A stretch of DNA of 64,000 bases from CAIWHR01 sp963741355 (GTDB lineage: Bacteria; Pseudomonadota; Gammaproteobacteria; Burkholderiales; Casimicrobiaceae), in assembly GCA_963741355.1 (NCBI GenBank), contig CAVUIG010000004.1, positions 155,034-219,033 on the forward strand, read 5' to 3'. The position numbers were made by a program, and so were the translations under genes. Under the pieces are notes generated by a model. The model saw nothing but the letters and a program-made list of their open reading frames with translations. It ran no database searches and was not told the origin of the DNA. This document shows, one piece after another, positions 40,934 through 50,642 of this stretch. How positions within the stretch are numbered: position 1 is the first letter of the stretch; every line of letters starts with the position of its first letter.

Positions 40934-41565
40934 CCTCGGCGCGGTCCGGCGCGCGGGGCCACGCGCTCGGTCAATCTGTCGGACGGATCCGTTTCGGGTT
41001 CGCGTTCGGTCACAACTGCTCCCGGCCGCTTCAGCCGGTAGCGATAGTCGACCGACGGCAGGCCGTGCACGCGCGTGGTCCGCGTGTGCGCCCGGCGCGT
41101 GAATCCCAGCGACTCCAGCAGGCAGCGCGACGGCACGTTGCGAAAATCCGAATCGGCGCGAATTTCTCTCGCGTCGTAGGCGTGCCACAGGTGGTCGATG
41201 ATCGTCGTGCACGCCTCGCGCGCGAGGCCCTGGCGCATGTACGCGGTGAAGACGTAGTACGCGAAGTGGACCACGCGGTCGGGGCGAACCGTGGCCTCGA
41301 TGAGGCCGACGTAGCGGCCGGTCTCGCGCAGCAGCATCGCCCAGTTGAGCCAGAGCTCGCCGCTCGGCGCATACGGATTCGCGATGCGCCGGAAGCGGCG
41401 CTCGAGCTCGTCCGCATCGGTGGGCGGATTGACGTCGATCCAGCGGTACAGCGACACATCGGCGAAGCCCTCGATCATCAGCGGCGCGTGTGACGGCGTC
41501 AGCGCCTCCAGCAGCATGCGCTTTGTCGTCAGCTTGCCGCCGACGAAGATCAGCGGCGCGTGCAT
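40864..41565 (-). CDS. GNAT family N-acetyltransferase
   Basis: A RimJ/RimL-like GNAT of about 233 residues. ATG at 41565 begins MHAPLIFVGGKLTTKRMLLEAL; the acetyl-CoA loop MRQGLAREACTTII and the C-terminal SRCLLESLGFTRR are visible. The domain should end near YRYRLKRPG; the last 45 residues are basic, have no family support and overlap DUF3501 on the other strand, so a masked earlier stop is possible. Its start overlaps the preceding GNAT gene by 16 bases. Substrate unknown. Confidence 0.72.
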   Translation of the reverse strand: MHAPLIFVGGKLTTKRMLLEALTPSHAPLMIEGFADVSLYRWIDVNPPTDADELERRFRRIANPYAPSGELWLNWAMLLRETGRYVGLIEATVRPDRVVHFAYYVFTAYMRQGLAREACTTIIDHLWHAYDAREIRADSDFRNVPSRCLLESLGFTRRAHTRTTRVHGLPSVDYRYRLKRPGAVVTEREPETDPSDRLTERVAPRAGPRRGYARRSAARASRVAGGTAGIATV

Positions 41566-42098
41566 GGCGCGTCCTGGTGACGGGCGAACTGATCGCGGGT
41601 GATCGACCACGTGCGGAATTCCGCGGGCCCGCCGTCGCGATGCGGCAGCATGGTCCGCGCGCCTTCCACCATCCCGCAATTTGCCAGCACGCGACCCGAC
41701 GCCGGGTTCGAGGCGAGGTGCAGCGCCGACAGCGTGGAATGCTCGAGCTGCGCAAAGCCGACAGCGAGGAGGGCCCGGGCGGCGGCGGTCGCGTAGCCCA
41801 TGCCCCAGTAAGGTCGTCCGATCCAGTAGCCGAGGTTGCCGCGCGGGACGGGATCGTCCGAGAGCGCAACGCAGCCGACCAGCACGCCGTCGTCGGCGCG
41901 GGTCACGGCGTAGGTCCACGCGGCGCCGCGCGAGGCCTCCGCGTCATGGCCGCCGATGAAGGCCCGCGCCATCTCGGGCGTGTACGGATGCGGAATGGTG
42001 GCCGTCATCTTTGCGACTTCCCAGTCGCCGGCGAGATCGCACAGTCGCGCGATGTCGGCGGGGGAGAACCCGCGCAGCACGACCGGATACGAGGTCAT
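41550..42098 (-). CDS. GNAT family N-acetyltransferase (RimJ/RimL type)
   Basis: A 182-residue protein. ATG at 42098 (MTSYPVVLRGFSPADIARLC) is preferred to a TTG six codons earlier. The family pattern is clear: LVGCVALSDDP, then GYWIGRPYWGMGYATAAARALLA (acetyl-CoA loop) and SNPASGRVLANCGMVEGA. Substrate unknown; homologues modify ribosomal-protein N termini or small amines. Lies 28 bases past yajQ on the same strand and overlaps the next GNAT gene. Confidence 0.82.
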   Translation of the reverse strand: MTSYPVVLRGFSPADIARLCDLAGDWEVAKMTATIPHPYTPEMARAFIGGHDAEASRGAAWTYAVTRADDGVLVGCVALSDDPVPRGNLGYWIGRPYWGMGYATAAARALLAVGFAQLEHSTLSALHLASNPASGRVLANCGMVEGARTMLPHRDGGPAEFRTWSITRDQFARHQDAPCTRR

Positions 42099-42125
42099 TC
42101 GCGCAGGCAGCGTCAAGGTGCGTCG

Positions 42126-42611
42126 TTATTCGCGGAAATTGTTGAACTGCAGTGGGAAATCGGTGACGGACTTCTTCACCAGCGCGATGGCGTCCTGCAG
42201 ATCGTCGCGCTTGCCGCCGGATACGCGGACCGCGTCGCCCTGGATCGAGCCTTGCACCTTGATCTTGGACTCCTTCAGCACCTTGACGATCTTCTTCGCG
42301 AGCTCCTGCTCGACGCCGACGCGGATCGTCACCACCTGCTTCACCTTGTTGCCGGAGACCTTTTCGGCGTCCGCGTACTTGAGCGAGCGGATGTCGACGC
42401 CGCGCTTGGTGAGCTTGCCGGTGAGGATGTCGGTGACCTGCTTCAGCTTGAACTCGTCGTCGGCGAACAGCGTGAGCGCTTTCTCCGCCGACTCGACCCG
42501 GGCGTCCGAGCCCTTGAAGTCGAATCGCGTCGAGACTTCCTTGTTGGTCTGGTCCACCGCGTTGCGGACCTCGACCTGATTCACTTCGGAAACGATGTCG
42601 AACGAAGGCAT
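42126..42611 (-). CDS. YajQ family cyclic di-GMP/nucleotide-binding protein
   Basis: A 161-residue protein with two ferredoxin-like repeats. MPSFDIVSEVNQVEVRNAVD at the start and the C-terminal VQGSIQGDAVRVSGGKRDDL and DFPLQFNNFRE match YajQ closely. Family members bind cyclic di-GMP or RNA and act in post-transcriptional or virulence control. Start at 42611 by homology; twelve upstream codons are unsupported. Intact. Confidence 0.93.
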   Translation of the reverse strand: MPSFDIVSEVNQVEVRNAVDQTNKEVSTRFDFKGSDARVESAEKALTLFADDEFKLKQVTDILTGKLTKRGVDIRSLKYADAEKVSGNKVKQVVTIRVGVEQELAKKIVKVLKESKIKVQGSIQGDAVRVSGGKRDDLQDAIALVKKSVTDFPLQFNNFRE

Positions 42612-42677
42612 GGCATTGGCCGTGATGTCGTTGACCGAACCTAACATGCCGGCCGGGGCCGGCGCAATCGCGGCCGG

Positions 42678-44381
42678 TCAACGGCGGTCGGGCGCGTTCG
42701 CCCACTCGTCGAGCGCGCCGCGCAGCTCGTCGAGCGCGCCCGTCCAATCGCCGAACGCACGCTGCCGGAAGACGCGAAGGTTGCGGTACCAGCCGGGCAC
42801 GCGCGCATCGGTGCCCCAGCGCCAGCAATTGTCGAATCGATCGAGCATCCACACGCGGGCGCCGATGGCGCCGGCGCAGTGCACGACGGACGTGTCGACG
42901 CTGATGACGAGGTCGAGTCCCGCGACCAGTCCCGCGGTCTCGCCGAAATCGGCGAGCTCGTCGGTCCAGTCGTTGAGGCCCGCGCCGAATGCGGCCTTGT
43001 CGCCGCCCGCGGCGCCCTTCTGCAGGCTGACGAGGCTGATGCCGGGGATGGCGGCGAGCCATGCGAGGCGCTCCGCAGGAATCGAGCGGCGCCGGTCGAT
43101 ACGATGCGCCTCGACGTACTCCGGCCGTGGATTGCCCCCCCAGCAGATGCCGACCTTGCGCCCCGGCAGCGCCGCGACACGCGCCGACCAGCGACTGACC
43201 GCGTCGGAAGGTGGCGTGAGGTAGGCGTCGACAGGCGCGAATGCCGCATCGCCAAGCTGCAACAGGTGCGGCAGCTCGCTCATCGCGCACGTCGCGGTGA
43301 CGGCCTGCGCGCCGGAATCCGCGCCGACGATCGCATCGATGCCGGGCAGCGTCGCGAGGAGCGGCAATGCGGGCGCCTGATAGCTGCTGCAGTACACGAC
43401 AAGACGCGGGACCCGCTCTCGCGCGCGCGGAAGAAAGCGCGCGAACTGCAGCACGTCGCCGATGCCCTGGTCGGCGTCCACGATCAGCGCGCCCTCCGCG
43501 AACGGCTCGCCCTTCCACGGGCGCGCCGGGATCCGTCGGCCGGGCCAGTCCGCGGCGCCGGTGCGCCCCTGCGCGTACAGCGCCCAGCCTTCATCGGACC
43601 GGCGCAATTTCAGCAGCGTCGTGGCGAGCCCGAAGCGCGCATCGGCGTCGGCGGGATCGCAGCGGCGTGCCTCGCGGAACTGCGCTTCCGCTTCGGCGAG
43701 CCGACCCGACCACTGCAGGACGAGACCGAGGTTGACATGGGTCGCCGCGTTGCCGGGAAAGAGCGCGGCGGAGCGCGAGTAGGCCGCGCGCGCCGCGTCG
43801 AGCTCGCCCCCGCGCATGCGGAGATTGCCGAGCGTGTACCACGCGTCGGGATCGAACGGATGCCGTGCCGTTGCCGCGGAGGCGAGCTCGATCGCCTCGT
43901 CGAGTCGGCCGGCGTTGACGAGCGCGTCGCACCAGTTGACGAGCGCGGGCGTGAACCGCGGCGCCACCTCGAGCGCGCGCGCGAAAGCCTTGCCCGCGCC
44001 GTCGACATCGCCGGTCGCGGCGCGGGCGAGGCCGAGCGCATTCCACGCATCCTTGTTCGACGGAGCCAGCGTCAGCGCATGTTCGAGGGGCGCGATGGCC
44101 GAGGCCGCCTCGCCGCTCTGCACGAGGGCCACGCCGAGCGCGATCTCGATCGACGCGTTGTCCGGCATCGCGGCGCTGGCGTCGGCGAGTGCGCGCGCCG
44201 CCTCCTTCGGTCGGGCAAGTCGCAGCAGGATCTGCCCCAGCATCGCCAAGCGGTCAGGTCGTGGGCCGTAGCGCGCGATTGCGTCGCGGAACCGCACTTC
44301 GGCCGCGCCGATGTCGCCGCGCTGCAGTGCCGCGAGGGCTTCGGCGTCGAGCCGCGCGGCGTCGTTCGTCTCGGCGGTCAT
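42678..44381 (-). CDS. TPR protein with glycosyltransferase-9-like domain (copy 1)
   Basis: A 567-residue protein. The N-terminal 270 residues are TPR units (WNALGLARAATGDVDGAGKA, WYTLGNLRMRGGELDAARAA, VNLGLVLQWSGRLAEAEAQF). The C-terminal 290 residues resemble the GT9/GT41-like module of bacterial TPR-glycosyltransferases, with VGICWGGNPRPEY, ISLVSLQKGAA and DLVISVDTSVVHCAGAIGA, which forms the sugar-nucleotide pocket. Its ATG overlaps the stop of an upstream paralogue (ATGA). Acceptor unknown. Intact. The first 200 residues are nearly the same as in the paralogue. Confidence 0.87.
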   Translation of the reverse strand: MTAETNDAARLDAEALAALQRGDIGAAEVRFRDAIARYGPRPDRLAMLGQILLRLARPKEAARALADASAAMPDNASIEIALGVALVQSGEAASAIAPLEHALTLAPSNKDAWNALGLARAATGDVDGAGKAFARALEVAPRFTPALVNWCDALVNAGRLDEAIELASAATARHPFDPDAWYTLGNLRMRGGELDAARAAYSRSAALFPGNAATHVNLGLVLQWSGRLAEAEAQFREARRCDPADADARFGLATTLLKLRRSDEGWALYAQGRTGAADWPGRRIPARPWKGEPFAEGALIVDADQGIGDVLQFARFLPRARERVPRLVVYCSSYQAPALPLLATLPGIDAIVGADSGAQAVTATCAMSELPHLLQLGDAAFAPVDAYLTPPSDAVSRWSARVAALPGRKVGICWGGNPRPEYVEAHRIDRRRSIPAERLAWLAAIPGISLVSLQKGAAGGDKAAFGAGLNDWTDELADFGETAGLVAGLDLVISVDTSVVHCAGAIGARVWMLDRFDNCWRWGTDARVPGWYRNLRVFRQRAFGDWTGALDELRGALDEWANAPDRR

Positions 44382-46192
44382 CTTGACGTCAGGTGAAGGT
44401 CAATGGCGTCAGTGCGCGAGCGTCGCAGCGACCGCGCGGCGCGCGTTTGTACGGGCGACAGCATCGTTGAAAGTAGCACGTCGTCCGGATTCAAGGCAAA
44501 ACGGCGCCGGGAACCGGCGGGCTCGGCGAGGGCGCGCGCGAGCGCAGCGAACGCCGGACGCCAGTCGCCGATCGAAGGCTGGCGAAAGACGCGCAGGTTC
44601 GGGTACCAGCCGGGCGCGTTCGCGTCGGTGCCCCAGCGCCAGTCGCTGTCGAACCGGTCGAGCATCCACACGCGGGCGCCGATGGCGCCCGCACAGTGCA
44701 CGACGGACGTGTCGACGCTGATGACGAGATCGAGATTCGCGATGAGCGCGGCCGTCTCGCCGAAATCGGTGAGCTCGTCGGTCCAGTCGACGAGCGACGG
44801 GCCGAAGGCCGCCTTGTCGGCGGCGGCTGCGCCCTTCTGCAGGCTGACGAGGCTGATGCCGGGAATGTCCGCAAGCCAGGCGAGGCGCTCCGCCGGAATC
44901 GAGCGGCGCAGGTCGATCCGGCGCCAGTCCGATTCGTCGGGACGCGGGTTGCCGCCCCAGCACAATCCGACCTTGCGTCCGCGAAGGCTTGCAACGCGTG
45001 CCGACCAGCGCTGCACGGTCTCCTGCGGTGGCGCGAGGTAGGCCATCGGCGCGAACGCGGCATTTCCGAGGCCGAGGAGGTGGGGCAGCTCGCTCATCGC
45101 GCACGTCGCGGCCACTGGCGGGGCGCCGGCGTCGGCGCCGAGCACGGCGTCCACGCCGCGAAGGCTCTGGAGCAGCGGCCTTACGGGCGCCTGATATCCG
45201 TCGCAATACACGACGACCCGCGGCGCGCGCTCGCGGGCGAGCGGCGCGAAGCGCGCGAACTGCAGCACGTCGCCGAAGCCGTAGTCGGAGTAGACGACCA
45301 GCGCGCCCTCCGCGAGCCGGCGTCCGTCCCAGGGGCGACCCTGAATGCGGCCGAGCGTGTCGACGATGCCGGAGTGTCCCTGCGCATACAGCGCCCAGCC
45401 CTCGTCGGACCGGCGGCGCTTCAGCAGCACCGTGGCGAGGCCGAACCGCGCATTCGCGTTGCCGGGGTCGAGCGCGCGCGCACGGCGGAATTGCTGCTCC
45501 GCCGCGTCGAGATGCCCGGACCATTGCTCGATGAGCCCGAGGTTCACATGCGCAGCGGGATTTCCGGGCTGCCGTTCCATGGCGCGCGAGAACGCATCGC
45601 GAGCCGCGTCGAGACTCAATTCGTTCATCCGGAGGCGGCCGAGGTTGAACCACGCATCCGCATCGGGCGGATCGCGTGTTGTCGCGGCGGAGGCGAGCTC
45701 GATCGCCTCGTCAAGTCGGCCGGCGTTGACGAGCGCGTCGCACCAGTTGACGAGCGCGGGCGTGAAGCGCGGCGCCACCTCGAGCGCGCGCTCGAACGCC
45801 GTGCCCGCGCCGTCGACGTCGCCGGTCGCGGCGCGGGCGAGGCCGAGCGCATTCCATGCATCCTCGTTCGACGGGGCCAGCGTCAGCGCATGCTCGAGGG
45901 GCGCGATGGCCGAGGCCGGCTCGCCGCTCTGCACGAGCGCGACGCCGAGCGCGATTTCGATCGCCGCGTTGTCCGGCATCGCGGCGCTGGCGTCGGTGAG
46001 CGCACGCGCCGCCTCCTTCGGTCGGGCAAGTCGCAGCAGGATCTGCCCCAGCATCGCCAGCCGGTGAGGTCGCGGGCCGTAGCGCGCGATTGCGTCGCGA
46101 AACCGCGCCTCGGCCGTGCCGATGTCGCCGCGCTCCAGTGCCGCAAGGGCTTCGGCGTCGAGGCGCGCGGCGGCGTCGGTTTCTGCGGTCAT
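44378..46192 (-). CDS. TPR protein with glycosyltransferase-9-like domain (copy 2)
   Basis: A 604-residue paralogue of the following gene with the same domain order: TPR units, then the glycosyltransferase-like module (VGLCWGGNPRPDE, ISLVSLQKGAAAA, DLVISVDTSVVHCAGAIGA). It has about 40 extra C-terminal residues. The start at 46192 (MTAETDAAARLDAEALAAL) matches copy 1; the 32 upstream codons of the open frame are not shared. DNA identity with copy 1, offset by 1811 bases, is very high in the first 600 bases and lower in the catalytic half. Both copies are intact. Confidence 0.87.
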   Translation of the reverse strand: MTAETDAAARLDAEALAALERGDIGTAEARFRDAIARYGPRPHRLAMLGQILLRLARPKEAARALTDASAAMPDNAAIEIALGVALVQSGEPASAIAPLEHALTLAPSNEDAWNALGLARAATGDVDGAGTAFERALEVAPRFTPALVNWCDALVNAGRLDEAIELASAATTRDPPDADAWFNLGRLRMNELSLDAARDAFSRAMERQPGNPAAHVNLGLIEQWSGHLDAAEQQFRRARALDPGNANARFGLATVLLKRRRSDEGWALYAQGHSGIVDTLGRIQGRPWDGRRLAEGALVVYSDYGFGDVLQFARFAPLARERAPRVVVYCDGYQAPVRPLLQSLRGVDAVLGADAGAPPVAATCAMSELPHLLGLGNAAFAPMAYLAPPQETVQRWSARVASLRGRKVGLCWGGNPRPDESDWRRIDLRRSIPAERLAWLADIPGISLVSLQKGAAAADKAAFGPSLVDWTDELTDFGETAALIANLDLVISVDTSVVHCAGAIGARVWMLDRFDSDWRWGTDANAPGWYPNLRVFRQPSIGDWRPAFAALARALAEPAGSRRRFALNPDDVLLSTMLSPVQTRAARSLRRSRTDAIDLHLTSR

Positions 46193-46321
46193 CGTGTGAT
46201 GGGCGGTTCGAATTGTCACGAAGCGGCTGGCGGGACGCGCGCCGGCGCGAAAGTCTCTGTCCGCCGCGACGCCCGGCGAAAGTAGCACGCTCAGGCAACC
46301 CTGCGCAAAGCGATCCCGTGC

Positions 46322-47206
46322 TCAGCCGGCATCGTCGAGCGTTCGCGGCCAGCTCTTGTGCAGCAGCCGTGACAGTGCCCGATCCGCGAGCACCTTGCCG
46401 CCGGTCTGGCAATGCGCGCAGTAGTTGCACTCGTTCTCGGCGTAGACGATCCGCTGCACCGGGTGCCCGCAGACGGGGCACGGCTTGCCGAATCTTCCGT
46501 GCACGGCCATGTCGGGACGAAACGCGGTGACGTGCTCCGGAAATCCGCTCTTCGCCTCGGCGCGCAGTCGTCCGGTCCAGAGCGCAAGGACTTCCCGGGC
46601 GGAGCGGTACAGTCGCCCGAGCTCTTCGTCGGAGAGCTTCCGCGTGAGCGCCAGCGGCGAGAGCCGCGCATGATGGAGGATCTCGTCGGAGTACGCGTTG
46701 CCCACGCCGTCGACGATGCGCGGATCGGTCAGCGCGCGCTTGAGCGTGTGATTCTCTTCGCGAAGCCGCTTCGCGAAGGCCGCGGCGTCGCAGGCGTCGA
46801 GGTCGAGCCCGCCGGCCGCGAACGCGGCGAGCGCCTCCCTGCCGGCGACGCAATGCAGCGATGCACGCCGCTTCGTCCCCGCTTCGGTCAGCGCGAGCCG
46901 GCCCGCGTCGAACTCGAAGACGGCCTGCGTGATCCGCGCCGGCGGCTTCGTGGTGCCCGCCATCCAGCGCAGCCGGCCGGCGATCATCAGGTGGATCACC
47001 AGGAAAAGATCGCCCTCGAGCCCGATGACGATGCGCTTGCCGATCCGCTCGACCGTGCGCACGCGGCGTCCCTCGGCGCTTTCGATCGGCGGCACCGCGG
47101 TGCGCAGCACGAACGGGCTCACGATGCGCACGCGGACAAGCGTCGTTCCGACGATGCGCGCAGCGAGTGATTCCTGGTAGACCGTGATGTCGGGCAGCTC
47201 GGGCAT
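46322..47206 (-). CDS. Fpg/Nei family DNA glycosylase
   Basis: A 294-residue base-excision repair enzyme with bifunctional glycosylase/AP-lyase features. The start MPELPDITVYQESLAARI gives the catalytic Pro1 (after Met removal) and Glu2, with the helix-two-turn-helix lysine region in DPRIVDGVGNAYSDEILHHA and a C-terminal zinc finger CPVCGHPVQRIVYAEN...CNYCAHCQ. The MPELPD-ITVY start groups it with a divergent Fpg/Nei branch, not standard MutM (MPELPEVE). Start at 47206 by homology. Intact. Confidence 0.9.
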   Translation of the reverse strand: MPELPDITVYQESLAARIVGTTLVRVRIVSPFVLRTAVPPIESAEGRRVRTVERIGKRIVIGLEGDLFLVIHLMIAGRLRWMAGTTKPPARITQAVFEFDAGRLALTEAGTKRRASLHCVAGREALAAFAAGGLDLDACDAAAFAKRLREENHTLKRALTDPRIVDGVGNAYSDEILHHARLSPLALTRKLSDEELGRLYRSAREVLALWTGRLRAEAKSGFPEHVTAFRPDMAVHGRFGKPCPVCGHPVQRIVYAENECNYCAHCQTGGKVLADRALSRLLHKSWPRTLDDAG

Positions 47207-47352
47207 CGTGCAACAACGTTCACGCAGCGGTCCGGAGGTTTCCGCGATTTGGCATGCCGGGCGGACGAAGGGTGCGTCGAGTGCGAGGAATCTCGCAGCC
47301 ACGACCGTTCGGCTAGAATAACCGATTGCCCGTCACCCCAAAGCAGCCCCTC

Positions 47353-48696
47353 ATGTCGCACATCCTGCAGGATCTTCCCGCCGGCCAGAAAGTCGGCATC
47401 GCCTTCTCGGGCGGGCTCGACACCAGCGCCGCGCTGCACTGGATGCGGGCGAAAGGGGCGATTCCGTACGCGTACACGGCGAACCTCGGCCAGCCGGACG
47501 AGCCCGACTACGACGAGATCCCGCGCCGCGCGCTGCAGTACGGCGCCGAGAAGGCGCGGCTCATCGATTGTCGCGCCGCGCTGGTCGCCGAAGGGATCGC
47601 CGCGCTGCAGGCCGGGGCGTTCCACATCTCGACGGCGGGTGTCACGTATTTCAACACGACGCCGCTCGGCCGCGCGGTGACCGGCACGATGCTCGTCGTC
47701 GCGATGCGCGAGGACGACGTCCACATCTGGGGCGACGGCAGCACGTACAAGGGCAACGACATCGAGCGCTTCTATCGCTACGGCCTGCTCGCCAATCCGA
47801 GCCTGCGCATCTACAAGCCGTGGCTCGACGCGAAGTTCATCGACGAGCTGGGCGGCCGCAAGGAAATGTCCGAGTACATGAGCCGCGCCGGCTTCGGCTA
47901 CAAGATGAGCGCGGAGAAGGCGTATTCGACCGACTCGAACCTCCTCGGCGCGACGCACGAGGCGAAGGACCTCGAGTTCCTCGACAAGGGCCTGCGCATC
48001 GTCCAGCCGATCATGGGCGTCGCGTTCTGGCGCGACGACGTCGCCGTCAAGGCGGAGACCGTGTCGGTCCGCTTCGACGAGGGGCGGCCCGTTGCGTTGA
48101 ACGGCGTCACGTTCAGCGACGAGGTCGCGCTGCTGCTCGAAGCGAACGCGATCGGCGGTCGCCACGGGCTCGGCATGAGCGACCAGATCGAGAACCGGAT
48201 CATCGAGGCGAAGAGCCGCGGCATCTACGAGGCGCCGGGGATGGCGCTCCTGCACATCGCCTACGAGCGGCTCGTCACCGGCATCCACAACGAGGACACG
48301 ATCGAGCAGTACCGCGACGGCGGCCGCCGGCTCGGCCGGCTGCTCTACCAGGGCCGCTGGTTCGATTCGCAGGCGATGATGCTGCGCGAGACGGCGCAGC
48401 GCTGGGTCGCGCGCGCGATCACCGGCGAGGTGACGCTGGAGCTTCGCCGCGGCAACGACTACTCGATCCTCGACACGACGAGCCCGAACCTCACCTACAA
48501 GCCCGAGCGGCTGACGATGGAGAAGGGCGAGGCGTTCTTCACGCCGCAGGATCGCATCGGCCAGCTGACGATGCGCAACCTCGACATCGTCGATACGCGC
48601 GAGAAGCTGATGACCTACGCGAAGACCGGACTGCTGCGCCCGTCGGAGAGCTCGCCGCTGCCGCGACTCACCGACGGCGTGGACGAGAAGGAGTAG
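47353..48696 (+). CDS. argG: argininosuccinate synthase
   Basis: A 447-residue enzyme of the E. coli-type (long) ArgG group, joining citrulline and aspartate with ATP. The PP-loop is AFSGGLDTSAALHWM near residue 18; ATP- and citrulline-binding stretches include TYKGNDIERFYRYGLLANP and STDSNLLGATHEAKDLE. Start at 47353 (MSHILQDLPAGQKVGIAFS); an extension to 47326 is unlikely. A TAGAAT at 47314-47319 may be the -10 element. argF is 7 kb away on the other strand. Intact. Confidence 0.96.
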   Translation: MSHILQDLPAGQKVGIAFSGGLDTSAALHWMRAKGAIPYAYTANLGQPDEPDYDEIPRRALQYGAEKARLIDCRAALVAEGIAALQAGAFHISTAGVTYFNTTPLGRAVTGTMLVVAMREDDVHIWGDGSTYKGNDIERFYRYGLLANPSLRIYKPWLDAKFIDELGGRKEMSEYMSRAGFGYKMSAEKAYSTDSNLLGATHEAKDLEFLDKGLRIVQPIMGVAFWRDDVAVKAETVSVRFDEGRPVALNGVTFSDEVALLLEANAIGGRHGLGMSDQIENRIIEAKSRGIYEAPGMALLHIAYERLVTGIHNEDTIEQYRDGGRRLGRLLYQGRWFDSQAMMLRETAQRWVARAITGEVTLELRRGNDYSILDTTSPNLTYKPERLTMEKGEAFFTPQDRIGQLTMRNLDIVDTREKLMTYAKTGLLRPSESSPLPRLTDGVDEKE

Positions 48697-48942
48697 GCGA
48701 CGCGGCGCGCCGGCGGCGGCCCCATAACCGGATCAACGGCTCGCCATTCGGTGGGCTGTATTAGCCTTCGGAAATCGCGCTTCGATCAGCTGTCGGCGGC
48801 TCAATGCGAACGACCGCTTTCGGCCAATGGCGGACGTTCGCAAGGTCGACGGAATTGCTGAAGTGGGCGAGGATGTTGCGCACGGCAACAAGGTCGGCGT
48901 GCGGGCGATGCGACGCCATTCGCCCGCGCACCGGAATCCCTA

Positions 48943-50369
48943 TTACAACGTCCGCAGGAAGGCCACCAGATCCGCGTCGCTCCTGCGCGGTCAGGCCGAT
49001 GCCAAAGCGCTGATTGTAGAAATCCACGACGGCGTCGAGATCGGCGGCAAAGCCGTTGTGGAAATAGGGCGCGCGGGATGCGAGTCCGCGAAGTATCGGC
49101 CCTTTGAAGCGCCCGATATCCTTCCACTTGCCGGTGATCATTGCACGTCCCGGGTCCGTGGTCGCAATGACTTCGCCGGTCGTCTTGTTGCGCAGTTGGT
49201 AGAGAGGCATGTCGGGCGTGCGCCGGGAGGCGTCGGTGAGTCCAATGTCGAGCGGCGCGGGAATCGAATGATTCCCCGCATTCGGCGAATCATGGCAAGT
49301 GGTGCAGCTGCCCTGCAGAACCGGGACGCTGAGGTCGTCATTCAACCCCTTTACGCCCACGATGTTGATCGGTTTGGTGTTGAACAGGGCCTGGCCGCGC
49401 GCGACGGCCTGGCGAGCCTGAACGGCCGGCCCGTCATCATCGCGGCCCGTCGTCAGGTTCGTCCAGACGTCATAGAGCGTGAACACGACGGGATTGAAGG
49501 GCTTTCCCGTCTTGTAGTCACCGGCAACCACGTCGTTGATGCCGAAATAGGATGCCTGGCTCGCCGCGAACTGCGGTCCGCCGTTCGCGTCCATGCGCGC
49601 CCAGATAATGGGCATTCGAATCGAACACCTGCGCGGTAAAGAGACCCATCTCGAATTGCACGATTGCGTCGCGCTGCGCCTGCGTCAGCGGCTGTGCGGC
49701 CTTGGCATGCCCGACGGTCGCGCTGTTCGACTGGTCGGCCAGATCGAAGTGAAGCGTCGCGAAGCACCGGGTCGATCCGAAGATGCAATCGGTTGAGGTC
49801 GCGTCCGGAAACGTCTCGCGCCCGTCCCACATCACGGTGCTCAGGAACTTGAGGTTGGTGGTGGGCAGCGGCCTCCGAAACAGCGAGAGCTCGCCGGCGG
49901 TCGCGAAATCGTAGGGGTCGTCCACGTCGATCAGCTCGAACTCGGCGGTGTCCGGAATGCCGATGCCGACGCGGATCAGCCCCTTGGTGAGCAGCATGCT
50001 GTAGGCCGCCTTGCGGGCCGCGACGGTGGACACGTCCGCGTTGGGAGAATTCGAGCCGTCATTGAGCCGAAAGATCGGATCCGTTCCGTTCGTGGCCTCG
50101 AAGCGTGCCTGGATGTGCGACGGAATGACCGTCCAGCCGTCGCTCGCCTGATGACAGGTGCCGCAACTGCGTCCGTTGGTTCCGAGCGACTGGAAGAACG
50201 GATTGTTTCGGTCGAGCGGCCCTGCCGTGTTGAACGTCGCAGCGAGGCCGGTCGGGTTTGCGAACACCATCAGCGGTCCTTGCTGCTGATCCTCGGCATT
50301 GGTGATCGGCGTCGCGAGAAGTGCTGCCATCATCATCGAGATGAAGAGAACGGGATATCGGCGCTTCAT
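48943..50369 (-). CDS. diheme cytochrome c peroxidase-like protein, two frameshifts
   Basis: About 475 residues, exported (MKRRYPVLFISMMMAALLATPITNA), with two c-type heme sites, CGTCH near residue 70 and CTTCH in QGSCTTCHDSPNAGNH. It belongs to the CcpA/MauG-like diheme peroxidase group, with a DLVAFLRTL ending. An AAGGAGG ribosome site precedes the ATG at 50369. One frameshift lies near 49608 (dropping one C joins DSNAHY to WARMDANGGPQF) and one near 48995 (dropping one C in gagCgacgcg gives DADLVAFLRTL and a TAA at 48945-48943). Read without that repair the frame would run to 48761. Divergent from the ECF sigma factor. Confidence 0.88.
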
Positions 50370-50642
50370 GGGAACCTCCTTACATTTCAACACGGATGGG
50401 CGTGAAGGGATCGCGAGTTTCCCGACCGCCTCATCGTCCCCCGTCGCCGGGGGACGCGGCGAGGCTTACCCATCAGAACGGAATCGGGACCCAAAACCGG
50501 TCAGACAATCAGGAATATTCACCAACGGTTGACCGCCGCCGTAAGACTGCCCAGTATTGCCAATGCAAGGTTCGTGAGGATTGCCATGCGCCTTTGGCCG
50601 CCGTTCGCATTGCTGCGCCGGTGACCGAATTCAGGGAATCCG
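50370..50642. promoter_or_regulatory. 273-base divergent promoter region, peroxidase / ECF sigma
   Basis: Holds a perfect 7-bp inverted repeat gtccccc/gggggac at 50436-50455 with a six-base loop. It is AT-richer from about 50500 onward (caatcaggaatattcacc). Promoters for both genes must lie here, but I could not assign -10/-35 hexamers with confidence. The repeat could be an operator or a transcript hairpin in front of either gene. Confidence 0.4.

Noticed and set aside
48697..48942. Extension of the diheme peroxidase to 48761
   Set aside because: One base removed near 48995 gives the family ending DLVAFLRTL and a TAA at 48943; the longer tail has no family support. The 246 bases to argG then hold nothing I can name.
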